64,000 nucleotides of DNA, from positions 66,978,063 to 67,042,062 of the forward strand of contig OZ022344.1 of NCBI GenBank assembly GCA_963989245.1, in the 5' to 3' direction. This document shows positions 1 to 17,065 of the stretch, in pieces. The position numbers were made by a program, and so were the translations under genes. Each line of letters opens with the position of its first letter. Position 1 is the first letter of the stretch. The notes under the pieces are model-generated. The model worked only from the letters and a program-made list of their open reading frames with translations, was not told where the DNA came from and searched no databases. This DNA comes from Nansenia antarctica (taxonomy: Eukaryota; Chordata; Actinopteri; Argentiniformes; Microstomatidae).

Positions 1-117
1 ACCTCTGACCTCTGGCCCCTGCTCCCGACTGAAAGTGATGACAGAGATGACTACTCCCAAACAAACCCCCTCACCCCATCTAAACCAACCTTACCCCGCC
101 CCCCCCCCGACCTTATC
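1..117 (+). CDS. Possible terminal coding exon of an unidentified gene (partial)
   Basis: Frame 1 is open from the window edge to a TAA at 118-120 and reads as an acidic, proline-containing tail (key residues SDLWPLLPTESDDRDDYSQ). The following 2 kb is non-coding with a polyadenylation-like AATAAA at 2169-2174, so this could be the last coding stretch of a + strand gene whose body lies outside the window. A short tandem duplication (the ATCTAAACCAACC segment occurs twice, near 98-110 and 116-128) shifts the frame; without it the same frame would continue into a glutamate-rich stretch at 136-213. I do not recognise the protein. Chance open sequence is a real alternative. Confidence 0.25.
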
Positions 118-819
118 TAAACCAACCTTACCCCCTGGGCGGAGGAGGTGGAAGGGGAGGAAGTGGAGGAGGAGGAGGAGGAGGTGGAGGTCGAGGAGGA
201 GGTGGTGTGAGAGAGAGATGAAGGCCCGTCTCTGCCCCCCCAGAACCACCGGGGGTCCGCAGCACACCATGACCACAGACTCACCGCTGCCTGCTGGTCT
301 GACTGCAGAACTCGGACCACCACGTCAATGCGGCGTCACGGAAAGCAAAAAAAAAAGAAGAAAGAGAGAAAAAAAGAGTTGTTTGTTTCTTCAGAGTGGA
401 AACGAGGTGAAGAGAAAGAGAGACTGGATTGGGGGATTAGACTAAACTGGGACTAAACTGGGACTATTAGTCAACGCTGGGTTGTAGTCTGAGTCCACTG
501 TGTCCCTCCGGACCCTCAGACTACCGTGTTGAATGACTTTATCCAGGGTGCGGGGGTGGAGGGGAGGGGAGGGAAGGGGACGGGAGGGGGGTTCTGTATT
601 TCTCTATGCACATCCACACAGGACCCCCCCACCCTGCCCCCCACCCCCCATCTTCCCCACCCACAACAATGTGATTATCCCAAATCATGACATCACTGTG
701 TGATAATGTGAGTGTTTTGTATTACTGTGTAGAGTCTCTATGTCCGTACCTCTCTCTGTCTCGCCAGCCTCTCGTCCTGGCTGGCTGGCCGGGGTCTCGG
801 CCCCTGGAAACACTCCACC

Positions 820-1110
820 ATGACATCACTATGACATCACTACGACTCCACCATGACATCACTATGACTCCACCATGACATCACTATGACCCCACCATGA
901 CATCACCATGGCTTCACCATGACTTCACCATGACTCTGCCATGACATCACAATGACTTCCCCATGACCGCACTATGACATCAGCATGACATCACCATGAC
1001 CTCTTGATGACTTCTCCATGACCTCAAGATGACCTCACAATGGCTTCGCCATGACTTCACCATGACTTCACCATGACATCAGCATGACATCACAATGACT
1101 TCACCTTGAC
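820..1110. repeat. Degenerate CATGACATCAC minisatellite
   Basis: About 25 imperfect tandem copies of an 11-12 bp motif of the form CCATGACATCA / CCATGACTTCA. It lies in the presumed 3' untranslated region of the gene at the left edge. Repeated ATGAC triplets open short reading frames on the + strand that are not genes. Confidence 0.85.
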
Positions 1111-1818
1111 GTTAATTAAAGTGATGATTGGAAAGTGGTATTCCTTTTTAATACAGGATTTTCTTTTTCATTTCTTGAATTGGGAATTTCAAGAATTTAA
1201 ATTTAAATCCTGAAAGGATTTTTATTGTTGGATGAGGGTTCAGATGGGAGGATGACAGGATTGTTTTTCATACAGATTCTCTCGGCTTCTACTTCATAGA
1301 TCTAGAGTTCTATTTCTATGTCTTACTTTTTCTCTATCGTTGGTCGAGACAACTTGACTCGGTTGTCTCTCTTATGGCAAAAAACAACAACAACCGGCTT
1401 GGTCGCCTCAGAACTGTGACAACAACAGTCGCCGTGGTTACAGGCCCGCAGCTCGGACCCCGACTGAGATGACCAGGCTGGACCCCACAGACTGTTAAAG
1501 ACCGTCTGTTAACGACCTGCATGTTTAAAGATCCTCATATTATTAATCTATGCCTCTGATAGAGCAACAAGACCAACGTTGATGTCATCCATCCAGTCTG
1601 TTACAGATCTCTCTCGCTGCTTCTGTTGTGTTTGTTTGTTTGTTTGTTTGTTTATTTGTTTGTTTGTCTGTTTGTTCGTTTGTTTATAAATGGGATCATT
1701 CAGGGTAACTCGCTCAGTCTTCTTCTGTGCTTCAATTGGTCCGCTGTTGCTTTAAAACCCTTAAACCCTTACTGTCGCAGATACTGACATTGTCTTCCTT
1801 TTTAATGATGTTGGTTGG

Positions 1819-2055
1819 ATGGGAGGAATGGAGGGAAGGAGGGAGGGAGGGAGGGAAGGCGGGAGGAAGGGATGGAGGGAAGGAGGGAAGCAGGGATGGA
1901 TGGAGGGAAAGAGCGATAGAGGGATAGAGGGATGGATGGAGATATGGATGGATGGAGATATGGATGGAGGGAGGGAGGGGTGGAAGGCAGTAGGGATGGA
2001 TGGATGTATAGAGGTATGGATGGATGGATGGAGGTGTCGAGGGGGGGCAGGAAAG
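1819..2055. repeat. GGGA/GGAT low-complexity tract
   Basis: Purine-rich tract of GGGA and GGAT tetranucleotides changing gradually into ATGGATGGAGGT-type units. It explains the overlapping short reading frames on both strands here. Beyond it, an AATAAA at 2169-2174 could be the polyadenylation signal of the gene at the left edge. Confidence 0.9.
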
Positions 2056-2195
2056 GGTTAAGAGAAAACGAGGATGGGCAACAGGGCATCCCTGTGTATT
2101 CACTGACGTCTCTGCGGAAGATGCAGCGTGACTGCCATCGTTTGGTGGGTTTGTGTAACTACTTCGCTAAATAAACTGGAGGTGTTTCAGTGGCT

Positions 2196-3480
2196 TGACT
2201 AGCTTGCTTTTTTGGGGGGGCATTTTTGGGTGCTAATTGACTAATTAAAGATACAGTAGCAAGTCTAGAGAAGCTGACCACTGCTATTCAGCTGAGGGTG
2301 ACGGTTCCATCGTGAAGCAGAATTCAGAATCAGAATCCAGCTGAGAGCATTGATGTCAGGTAAAACTACACATATTCTTTTCATTTTCTACAATTAAATC
2401 ATCAAACGGCTCTGCTTGGATGCTTTTTTTTCAGAACTAAACTGTTGACACAGTGTTTTTCCATCACTCAGGACTTTTAATGTAGAGCCGACCGTGATAT
2501 TTATGTATTGCCTAGCCCTCAATGATTTGCCTAAATCAACACATGGTGTACGTGGACATTCAAGCACCAACCCTCTTGATAAGCAGAATCAGAGTCCCTG
2601 TATTTGCTTGAATTAACATAGTTACACAGCCTGGCATCGTCGTTGACAGTGCTTCACGTGTTCAAAAGGTGTGGTGGCACGCAGCGCAGAACTGGAATGA
2701 GGGAATGACTGCCAATGGCCACTGGTCCTCACATATGATAGATCTGTTTGATCTTATGATGACTGATGTCTACATGATTCACTTACTTAGACAAATTGCA
2801 CTTGTTGTAAGTCCCGTAAAATGCAATGTAATGTCAATGTAACATGACAGTGACTGCAGAACTCAAGATGAAGGAGTTTCATCCTTCATGAGCCCAGCAC
2901 AGAAACACAGAGAGCTGGGGCTGGTGAGGGGATACACATTTAACTGTGCAATTTGATGGATCATTTCCTGTACTTAAAACCATGGCATGTCTCGTTCTAT
3001 GTGATGTATTTCTATCTGAACGCTCGACAACGTTACACTCTGCTGAACACCAGCCCAGTGCAGGACCATGGACAGCTCCTGATCAGCCCACCTGAAACCA
3101 CTCAGCAATCACACAGCTGCAGGCAGGAGTTTTACAGTAATATAAATAAATAATATATTAAATATCTACGATGAGGAAGATGGATGGACACCCTTGGTTA
3201 CACTTGGTAGGTATCCTGATGGATGTATTCACTATGATGTCACGTGTGCAGAATATTGTCTGTTGTTGTGTCTGCTGTAGATTATTGGCCTCAAATGAAA
3301 CGATAAAGTTGATTAGAAAACGAACATGTGATAAACTGCTTCTCTTGGATATTAGCTTGATGATGGAGTGTTGGCTCTATCTGGTGGTCATTCACTAGCA
3401 TTACGTCTACTCTACTGATGAAAACAAAGGAGTGAGTTTTCATATTAGCTTAGTATGGAGGTAGTCCTCTTGTTTAATAG
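2196..3480. other. Intergenic stretch without recognised genes
   Basis: AT-rich single-copy-looking sequence. The short open frames at 2953-3153 and 3171-3398 have no splice context, no recognisable domain and ordinary intergenic composition. I see no RNA gene here. Confidence 0.6.
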
Positions 3481-3500
3481 AGACTCTATAAAAACAAAGG

Positions 3501-3780
3501 TATTAATTCCAAAATTACATGAACTATGATCCTTGCATTAAAATGGACTCACTTCAATTTATTGAGTGATTTGTTGATGTAATTTCTGCATTCTAGATCA
3601 TTTTAACAGTGCTACGGAGCCCACCTGGGGTGAAATGGTAGGGGAAGAAAATGGATGTGTGAATCCGGGCGTATGGTTTATGAATCTGTGCGTACGGTTT
3701 AGTAATCTGTTCCTCGGGTTGAGTAAATATGTTCCATTTTAATGCAAGGATCATAGTTCATGTAATTTGGGAATTAATAT
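3501..3780. mobile_element. Foldback MITE-like element
   Basis: Inverted arms at 3501-3545 and 3733-3780 are nearly perfect reverse complements (core ATGAACTATGATCCTTGCAT and its complement). They are separated by about 190 bp of unrelated sequence that contains a short GTACGGTTTA-type repeat. This is the structure of a small non-autonomous DNA transposon. The target duplication is not clear, so the superfamily is undetermined. Confidence 0.7.
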
Positions 3781-3872
3781 CTCTGTAAGGTTTACACTGA
3801 ACAGACCCCGTAACCATTGACGACAAGAAAGAAAAGGATTCGGACCACATGAGTGGAGACAGAGTCTCTGGT

Positions 3873-3878
3873 TTTATT
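3873..3878 (-). terminator. Candidate polyadenylation signal of serping1
   Basis: AATAAA on the minus strand about 580 bp beyond the serping1 stop codon. The implied 3' untranslated region (about 3855-4454) is mostly CT-rich simple sequence. It contains a direct repeat of about 75 bp (near 3950-4030 and 4206-4275; both copies contain GAGAATGTCATCTTATTACC). Confidence 0.5.
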
Positions 3879-4024
3879 ACCCAGGGATTTGTTTGTGTGT
3901 CTGCCCTCCTGACACATCCAGCAGAGCCACACACACGTGTGAGGACATGTTAGGAACTAACACCGAGAATGTCATCTTATTACCGTCGTCTTCTCTGCTC
4001 TCCCTAGATCTCACCCTAGCCCCC

Positions 4025-4088
4025 TCTCTCCCTCTCTCTCTCTCTCTGTCTCTCTCTCTCTGTCTCTCTCTCTCTCTGCCTGTCTCTT

Positions 4089-4131
<43 letters not shown>

Positions 4132-4200
4132 CACTCTCTCTCTCTCTCTGTGTGTGTCACTCTCTCTCTCTCTCTGTGTGTCACTCTCTCTCTCTCTCTA
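4025..4200. repeat. CT-rich microsatellite in the serping1 3' UTR
   Basis: Nearly continuous (CT)n interrupted by TGTGTGTCA blocks. It continues as CCCT-rich sequence to the serping1 stop codon. On the serping1 sense strand it is a GA-rich polypurine tract. Confidence 0.9.
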
Positions 4201-4454
4201 TCTCTTAGGAACTAACACTGAGAATGTCATCTTATTACCATCGTCTTCTCTGCTCTCGCCCTAGCTCCCCCTCTCTCTGTCTCTCTCTCCCCCCCTCCTC
4301 CCACTCCCTTCCCCACTCTCTCCCGCTCTCTCTCCCACCTAGCCCTTTCTCTACCTCTCGCTCTCTACTATACCTCTCTCCCTCTCTCTCCCCTGGCTCT
4401 CCCCCTATTCTCTCTCCCTCCCCCTCTCCCTCCCTCTCTCCCCACCTCCCTCCC

Positions 4455-10065
<5,611 letters not shown>

Positions 10066-10155
<90 letters not shown>

Positions 10156-10160
10156 GGAGA
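10066..10160. repeat. (GA)n upstream of the serping1 start codon
   Basis: About 90 bp of GA on the + strand. As (TC)n on the serping1 sense strand it ends in CTCAG immediately before the ATG, so it can act as the acceptor pyrimidine tract of the start-codon exon. Confidence 0.9.
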
Positions 10161-10239
10161 TGTCTCATGACCACATCCAGATTGGTCATTCACCTCAACC
10201 CTCTCTGTCTGCCCAACATCATTGCAATGACTGCATCAT

Positions 10240-10371
10240 TGGGCTTGTTGTAATGCATGAAACGGAATAAGGAATGGTATCTACACACGTGTTTGATACC
10301 ATTCCCTACTCCGGTCCTTGCATTACAGTGACCCCGTCCTCCGATTTCTACCTCCCCCAGCCTCCCCTGCT
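10240..10371. mobile_element. MITE family A copy
   Basis: Inverted arms GGAATAAGGAATGGTATC and GATACCATTCCCTACTCC around a short centre, ending in TTTCTACCTCCCCCAGCCTC. It lies upstream of serping1. Confidence 0.75.
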
Positions 10372-10821
10372 ACACTGTCACAGTAATTTTCATGACATCA
10401 CAACAGCCAACCGCAGACAACACACAATGTTATCAGAAATATGACTATTATTGTAACCACAACGTCCAAACAACAGTCCCCCTTAAAATATCAACTTGAT
10501 GGTTGACTCATCACTACACATTCCAAAAAGGTGTACTCACAATGCAAGAACTTTACTTTACTTGTGAAACTGTAGATCCGATGGTGGTAGGCCTATATAT
10601 TCTATACTGGGAATAGAAAGGTCACGGTATGGTCCCACTGCGTGTGTCAGTCCATCTGACCAGGTCTGTCTGTCTGCCTTATCTAACCAAACCAATGATT
10701 AATCTGTGGTTGTTGTTTTAGAGGTTGCGTGTGTTTGCGCTGTGTAAACTGGTGAGGTTTACAAAAAATCACATGGGCGCACATCTGGCAAAACACCATG
10801 ATACACCGTCTGGTCTACTAC

Positions 10822-11012
10822 TATGGAAGCAGTAGACTTAATTCAAATGCTAATGCAATATGAGATTGCAATTGCATGTTCCACTTTTGCATGCATTCTT
10901 TCAGACAATATTCAAATTCAAATGCAATTCTAATGATTTGCAAAAGTGGAACATGCAATTGCAATCTCATATTGCATTAGCATTTGAATTAAGTCTACTA
11001 TATGCTTCCATA
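10822..11012. mobile_element. Large palindromic (foldback) MITE
   Basis: Arms at 10822-10897 and about 10935-11012 are almost perfect reverse complements over about 75 bp (for example GCAATTGCATGTTCCACTTT against its complement), with a 37-bp loop. This is the structure of palindromic fish MITEs. No coding content and no clear target duplication. Confidence 0.8.
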
Positions 11013-11975
11013 TTCTTCTCTCCTGGCTTTTCTTTTCGTTTTTTTTGTACAGTTTGGTATTCTCATTCATGTGATTGATTATCACCAATATCTAGGCCTA
11101 CAGATTGGGAAGGTTTTTAAGTGAATGATCAAATGGTACAATGTACTCATTGTTTTGCTCAAAAAGATGTCTAAAATCTTAGGGAAATGTATCCCATGAA
11201 AAGGATAATTCACGTATTCACATATATTCAAGATTCAAGATTCAAGATTGCTTTATTGTCTGTCACAGAGTGACAGAAATTCTCCTTTGACAGGCTTTGT
11301 GCAGTTCATGAATACGTTATCCACATTAAAAACACACATAGGTCACATACATACAATAAAAACAGACAGATATAACAGTGTTTATAAAATGTAGTGCCTA
11401 TTTAAAAAGTCTAGTCATTTAAAAATAATAGTAAGAAAAAAAAGTATTATGATTTAAAAAGCTAAGATGCTAAAATGTTGTGGTTTAAAAGAAAAACAGT
11501 GTGCTTCCTATTTTAAAAATGTTCAGGGCGGTGGTTGCAGAGGGAATGAATGAATTTTTATATGTGTTTTCCCGTTTTTTTTGTGACACATATTCACATA
11601 TATAGGATGTATTTATTGTTATTATTGCATCCTTCACAGTTGCCCGAATCGACATTGCAATGCAGGGATCGACAGTCCCTCCTGTCACCATCATTGGGGC
11701 GTAATCAGTCATGTGCAATCGAGTACCGGATGCGGAGTAAAACTAAAAGCCTAAAAAGTTTGGGAAAGTTTTTCGCAGTCGGAATGCAGCAGGATTATAA
11801 AGAAAATACTTCAACCCCCAAGGCTTGAACTAAATACTGTAATCATGTGAAAAGGCATAGAAACGTGAAGTTGAAGTTGAAATTACCCCGGAAAAAACAA
11901 CACAACAAGAGAGTAAGTTTAATATCCGTTATGTGCGCTAACCGAACATAAATAGCACACAATGCAGACCGTAAC

Positions 11976-12176
11976 GAAAGTGCTAACTAACTAAAAAGAT
12001 ATGTCCTTTTAAACGGTTTATTATAACATGTTAGTTTATTATAACATGTTAGTTTATTATAACATCTTAGTTTATTATAACATGTTAGTTTATTATAACA
12101 TCGTAGTTTATTATAACATCTTAGTTTATTACGAAAGTGCTAACTAACTAAAAAATCAGTCCTTTTAAACGGTTTT
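11976..12176. repeat. 18-bp tandem repeat inside a duplicated 45-bp segment
   Basis: Six copies of an 18-bp unit (TTATAACATGTTAGTTTA, with ATC variants) lie at about 12018-12130. They are flanked on each side by near-identical copies of a segment beginning CGAAAGTGCTAACTAACTAA and ending CCTTTTAAACGGTTT (about 11976-12019 and 12132-12175). Confidence 0.85.
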
Positions 12177-13035
12177 ACGATCACCCAGTAACACTGTTAC
12201 TAAGAGTAAGGTAGAGGGACTTCAAGAACATTACGTTTTCTTATATTAATGTGGCTCAATGTTCCCGATCCAACCTTTCTTCCTGATGGTCTATTGATCT
12301 TTTCAACCGGATCTGATGCTTGTTTGCGCGTCCAACAACAACAGCAAAGCAACTTTCCATTTCTGAAGCCATTTCTTTAGGATAGAGCATCAATCTAAAA
12401 GAAAATCATGTCATGATAGCTATTTCATCGTTTGTTTTGTTTGTTTTGGTTTGGTTGGATGTTTTAAGCAGTAAACATGAAACACCATTATAGGAGCCTA
12501 TTACTACTGTTGGATGTTGTCCCCTTTGTTCCAAACTGCACCATGGCTGCATGAACACAGTCGTGAATCATTAGCTTAAAGGTTGTATTCTGCCAACTAT
12601 TACATGTGATTCACAATATGTTGCACTACCATAACATATGCAAGTCTAGAGCAAGTTGTCTTTCGCACAACACCATCTTCTTGTAGTCACTCACTGACCC
12701 ATGCTAGTTATATTGTTATTATGGTCAATGTCATGTTTATTGTTGTAGGTCTGTCGTCTCCCAAAGGTCTGCAGAAACGAAGGAGGTTAGGTACACACCC
12801 GAGACGTCGGCTTCTATTTGCTTCTTAGTAGTCAAGATTGATATCAAGCTCTAGTGGTTTGGCTGGGCCTTTTTCAAGGACGGGAGGGTCACTAGGCAAT
12901 GCACATTTTCAACCGGCAAGATGTTTTCCCTACGTGATAGTAGGGAGTCAATATTCAATTGATGATTGATTGATTTGTTTGTTTTGTTGCAGTGTACGTC
13001 GGTCACCACGGCGACAAGGTCTGAGAGGTAACGTT

Positions 13036-14552
13036 ATGGCGACGCAGTTCAGCATCGATGACGCGTTTGCGCTGGAGGGAGAGGAGGAAGGGGTCGTGCC
13101 TGATGGAGAGAACGAGGGATGGAAGGGTAAAGAGAAAGACCGGGAGGGAGGAGAGATGACGTTCGGCACCCTGTCGTTCTCCAAGCCTCAGACTCACCCC
13201 CCCACTGCTGCTGTTGCTGGCTCCCCAGACCACAGCAGCCTGAAGTACCAGGTGATACACACACACAAGCAAACACGCAAGCATGCACACATGCAAACAC
13301 ACACACACGCACACACACACACACACACACATATGCAAGCATACTAGTGCTGTCCCAAACGACTATTTTTCTAACGATTAATCTAGCGATTATTTTATCG
13401 ATTATTCGATTAGTCTAACGACTAATTTATCGATGAGTCTAACGACTAATTTATCGATGAGTCTAACGATAATTTTGGTACTGTAAAAACAAACAAAAAA
13501 AAAAAAACTTTTTTGTCTCCACCTCACTGCTATGTTTAGCCAACTTGAATGCCAACATGGCCATTTAGAAGTCTGTCCATCACCACAACACATAGCTAGC
13601 TAACGTTACTCTCGCTGCTATGTTATGATTAGCTAAATTGATGCTAACGTAGCATGCGAGCTACGAGCTAGATAACGTACAGTAGGTGCTCGCACCACAA
13701 TGACAATAGGCTACCGTAGCTAGCCAGCTACATAGCTAACGTTACTAACACCAGAAGACAAGACATACGAACTGTGGTGAGCTACATTGCTTGTGTAACA
13801 TTAGCTAGTAGCTATCCATTTTCACTCATACACTTAATTGTCTCGCCTGGTAAAATAAAGCTAAAAAATAAAAATAAAAAATAAAAAAAGTTTTTTTTAT
13901 TTGCGACTAACCGACGCATATTACGCTAACCGACGTATTGACGTAGTCGGTGACGTCGACGACGTCGAATAATCGTAACAGCCCTAAAGCATACACATGC
14001 ATACATACACACACACATATGCAAGCACACACACACACACACACACGCAAGCATACACACACACATGCAAGCGCACACACATACATGCAAACACACACAC
14101 ATTTACAAATGAGTATGCGTGTCTTGATTCTCCCTCCCTCCCTCAGAATCTAGAGAATGAAGACGTCCTGGGCAGCGTCAACTCGTCCTTCAACAACTTC
14201 TTCAAGATCAGGTCAGTCTACACCGTCACGCCGCTGACTCTACAGTAGTGGGTAGCGTTGGTAACCAGATGACAGTGGTACCCTGATGTGTAAGGATGTC
14301 CCATAGTTTACCATTGTTGTCGTGAGATGAATCCAGATGTATGATGTTGGATGTGTGTGTGTGTGTGTGTGTCCTCCTCCCACAGCGATCCGGCCACCTT
14401 GTCTTACTGCAGCTCTCAGTGGTCGTTCAGCACCTTGAGCTCTGTCACCCATCTCTCTGCACACTGCTGCGGGTAATGAACACATGCGCTCGCGCACACG
14501 TATAACACGCGCACACACACTCGCTCATTCACTCATTCACTCACTCACTCAC

Positions 14553-14596
<44 letters not shown>

Positions 14597-14638
14597 TATA
14601 CACACACTCACACAATCAGTCACGCTCACACACACACA

Positions 14639-14720
<82 letters not shown>

Positions 14721-16403
14721 TACACTCACAAAATCATCCAGATGTTTTCTCCCTGTTTTCTCCAGTGACTAACACAAGTGTTCCTCTGTGTTGTTGTTGT
14801 CCCTCCTCCACCTCTTCCTCCTCCCTCCTGCTCAGATGGACGTCTCACCCACTAGTGAAGAAGAACAGACGAGTGGTTCTGGCTTCTTTCCTGCTCCTCG
14901 TCACTGGAGTTGGTAAAAGACAACTACATCTCCCATAATGCACACGTACATACAACCTGTAGTAGTTTCCATGTTAGAACCGGTTCACCATCCCAGTGTT
15001 TGTTTATTGCAGTGAACATTGACCCTGAGTTGCCAGTCTTGTGACGTCTTGTGTTCTTCCTTCCCCAGCTCTCATTTTCACAGGTATTGTCATACAGCTG
15101 AACCCACATGCAGGTAAACAAGACTCCACATGATTCAGACTCTGCGTGTGTGTGCGCGTGCGTGTGTGTGTGTGTGTGTGCGTGTGTGTATGCGCGTGTG
15201 TGTTCCGCTATTTATGTTCTTATCCCTTGAGGGAATTTCTCTCTGACCCATTTTCTACCAAGCACTGGCACCACGACACATTACACACCTGTACTGCACT
15301 GTTGTGGGGAATAACCTACTTATCCGTGTTCCCTGGGGGTTCTGACCCGCTGACCTTTGACCTCTTGTCTCCACAGGGGTCTCTAGTGCCATCTTCTTTG
15401 TCCCAGGATTCCTCCTCTTCATTCCTGGGGGTATGACTCACTCTGCCTTAACTCATTTAGTGACGAGGGTGAATAAAGTCACCCAAATTGTCAACTTTCG
15501 AGAGTGCCACGGGTGACTCAATTCACCAAAAGTGCATTAATTACTGATGCTTAATTTTATGGCCAATTGTTGCTAGGTAAACACCACGTAAAACACTTGG
15601 AGTGTTCTGGAATTCTTTGGCAAAAGCTGCCAGATAGATCTGATCCTGTGTAGCAAAAAAGAATCCGGATCATTCTGATCCAGGTGAAAAGTTTTGAAAC
15701 ACTGAACCCTGAACATGACCGTTATGTCCAATGTGCTCGTTGGTGGAAGACCAACTGGCCGAACAAAGACTAAATGTCTCTCACACTGTCGTTGTTGATA
15801 CTGTTTGCATCGATGGCATTTGGATATTTTTGCTCTAAAACTTGCGTCAAGATCTCAAGATAGGCCCACTGGCTGGTTATGTAAATCTTCATCCCAGCGG
15901 AGGCTGGTGGAGCTAAAAATCAGGCTCATTGTGATGCATGGAATGGAATGAGAAATGGTATCAAACATGTGTTACCTCCACCAGCCTCCACTGAATGGGT
16001 GATAATGGACATAGAACACCGTTTTCACCCCAAAGAATGTAAGAGTGGTGCTGTGCCGGCCACTATGTAAACATTACGGCTAAGGCAAATTAAACTATAT
16101 ATTTAGTAATGATTGAGTAACTATGTTTGATCACCAACACATCGCGTTTGTACATGTTTAAACGAGAACATTTATATATATAAAAAAATAAAAATATTTG
16201 AAGGTAATTGTTTGAACATTTTTTGTATACAATCTCAGAAGTGATGTATGTATATTCAATATCAAGAATGTTAATCGATTGACAGCACTAGTATTGACAT
16301 TGTCTCTCCCCCTCCCTCAGTGTACCATGTGATCTACATCAGCTGTGCTGTCCGAGGGAGGCGGGGCTTCAAGTTCTTCTACCTTCCCTACTTTGAGAAA
16401 TGA
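13036..16403 (+). CDS. tmem134: Transmembrane protein 134
   Basis: Small two-pass membrane protein of poorly known function. Coding exons: 13036-13251, 14147-14211, 14386-14472, 14836-14912, 15069-15113, 15377-15430 and 16321-16403. They keep frame with GT/AG borders: 627 nt, 208 aa (human about 195). The start MATQFSIDDAFALE matches the conserved N-terminal QFSIDDAFE motif, and CSSQWSFSTLSS precedes the membrane part. TM1 is about residues 136-158 (VVLASFLLLVTGVALIF) and TM2 about 166-192 (SSAIFFVPGFLLFIPGVYHV). The conserved C-terminus FKFFYLPYFEK precedes the TGA. An AATAAA at 16707-16712 gives a 3' UTR of about 300 nt. Intron 1 contains a complete 642-bp hAT MITE and CA repeats. aip follows 660 bp downstream on the same strand. 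Confidence 0.93.
13345..13986. mobile_element. hAT-type MITE with a perfect 8-bp target duplication
   Basis: Termini TAGTGCTGTCCCAAACGA and TAATCGTAACAGCCCTA are imperfect inverted repeats. The element is flanked by AAGCATAC on both sides (13337-13344 and 13987-13994). The interior has subterminal TTATCGATGAGTCTAACGAC repeats and GCTAGCTAACG-rich sequence, and no transposase. The 8-bp duplication and the TAGNGCTGT-type end fit the hAT superfamily. It is inserted in tmem134 intron 1 within CA-repeat sequence. Confidence 0.9.
14505..14715. repeat. CT/CA compound microsatellite in tmem134 intron 3
   Basis: Blocks of ACTC, (CT)n and (CA)n fill most of the short intron between exons 3 and 4. Confidence 0.9.
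15896..15993. mobile_element. MITE family A copy in tmem134 intron 6
   Basis: Left end CAGCGGAGGCTGGTGGAG, then GCATGGAATGGAATGAGAAA, and right end TTACCTCCACCAGCCTCCACTG: a shortened inverted-repeat copy. Nearby 15630-15690 carries GATCTGATCC/GGATCATTCTGATCC words also seen at 24080-24170, indicating a second repeat family. Confidence 0.75.
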
Positions 16404-17065
16404 CCTTTTGCTCCCCCTATGACCTTTGACCCTTGGCACTACACCCTCCTTTTTTATCACCAATACCATGAGTTATACTTCTGCCAAATATGTAACAAAA
16501 AAGACATTGTTCCATGGATGTTTTTTGTTTTTTTAACCTTGAGTTTTTACCATTTCTTAATACTGACCACTATTACTTACACTACCACTATTGTGCCATG
16601 CTGTGCAGCTTCAAGCAGAAACTTCCTAATTTGTGGGAAAGAAGGACTTTGATTGGCTCTGCCTGTGTAATGTCATGTGAATTAATTATGATGACTGTGA
16701 AACTACAATAAACCTGTTTTTGTTTTTTGTATATTTTACTTTTAAAATGTCTCCCGTGGTCAGTTTATCAACAATATTATCCAGGACATGGAGTATAAAA
16801 TATCACTGTTTAGTTATGGAATACATTTTTTATATTAAAGCAAGAAAGGGGGAGGGGGTCAGAGTCGCGCTTCCGATTCTACTCGAACTATCCCGAAGGC
16901 AGGGTTGCCAGATGGGGCGGGTTACCGCCGAATGGGATACTTTTGATCACTCTGGGCCGGAAAAAAAAGCATTTGGGCGGGTTTTAGACTGTGGCTAGGC
17001 TGGAAATTGACAATCCCATCTGGCAACCCTGTCTAGCGCTTGCCTGACAGACACTGGGAGCAAGG
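16404..17065 (+). other. tmem134 3' UTR and tmem134-aip intergenic gap
   Basis: Contains the tmem134 3' UTR with an AATAAA at 16707-16712, about 150 bp of unremarkable AT-rich sequence, and a MITE at 16900-17031 immediately upstream of the aip start. The aip promoter must lie in this short gap. I see no TATA box. Confidence 0.6.
16900..17031. mobile_element. 132-bp MITE in the aip promoter/5' UTR
   Basis: Terminal inverted repeats CAGGGTTGCCAGATGGG and CCCATCTGGCAACCCTG are perfect over 16 bp. The right end is 34 bp upstream of the aip ATG. The interior is non-coding with a GGGCGGGTT motif repeated near 16915 and 16975. No target duplication is evident. Confidence 0.8.

Larger units (their letters stand above)
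10372..13035. other. Divergent intergenic region between serping1 and tmem134
   Basis: Holds a perfect palindromic element (10822-11012), a LINE/SINE-like AT-rich stretch (about 11220-11560, starting ATTCAAGATTGCTTTATTGT), a short tandem repeat (12018-12130) and otherwise unassigned AT-rich sequence. An AG acceptor-like site just before 12993 suggests that the tmem134 start-codon exon follows an untranslated first exon somewhere in this region. I could not place either transcription start. Confidence 0.5.

Noticed and set aside
35..445. 136-aa open frame rich in Arg/Lys at the left edge
   Set aside because: It reads a GGAGGAGG tract and A-rich simple sequence in an arbitrary frame; no domain and no splice logic. 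The frame 1 tail ending at 117 is the better, still weak, candidate.
1732..2103. Pro/Ser/His-rich frames on both strands
   Set aside because: Translations of the GGGA/GGAT tract.
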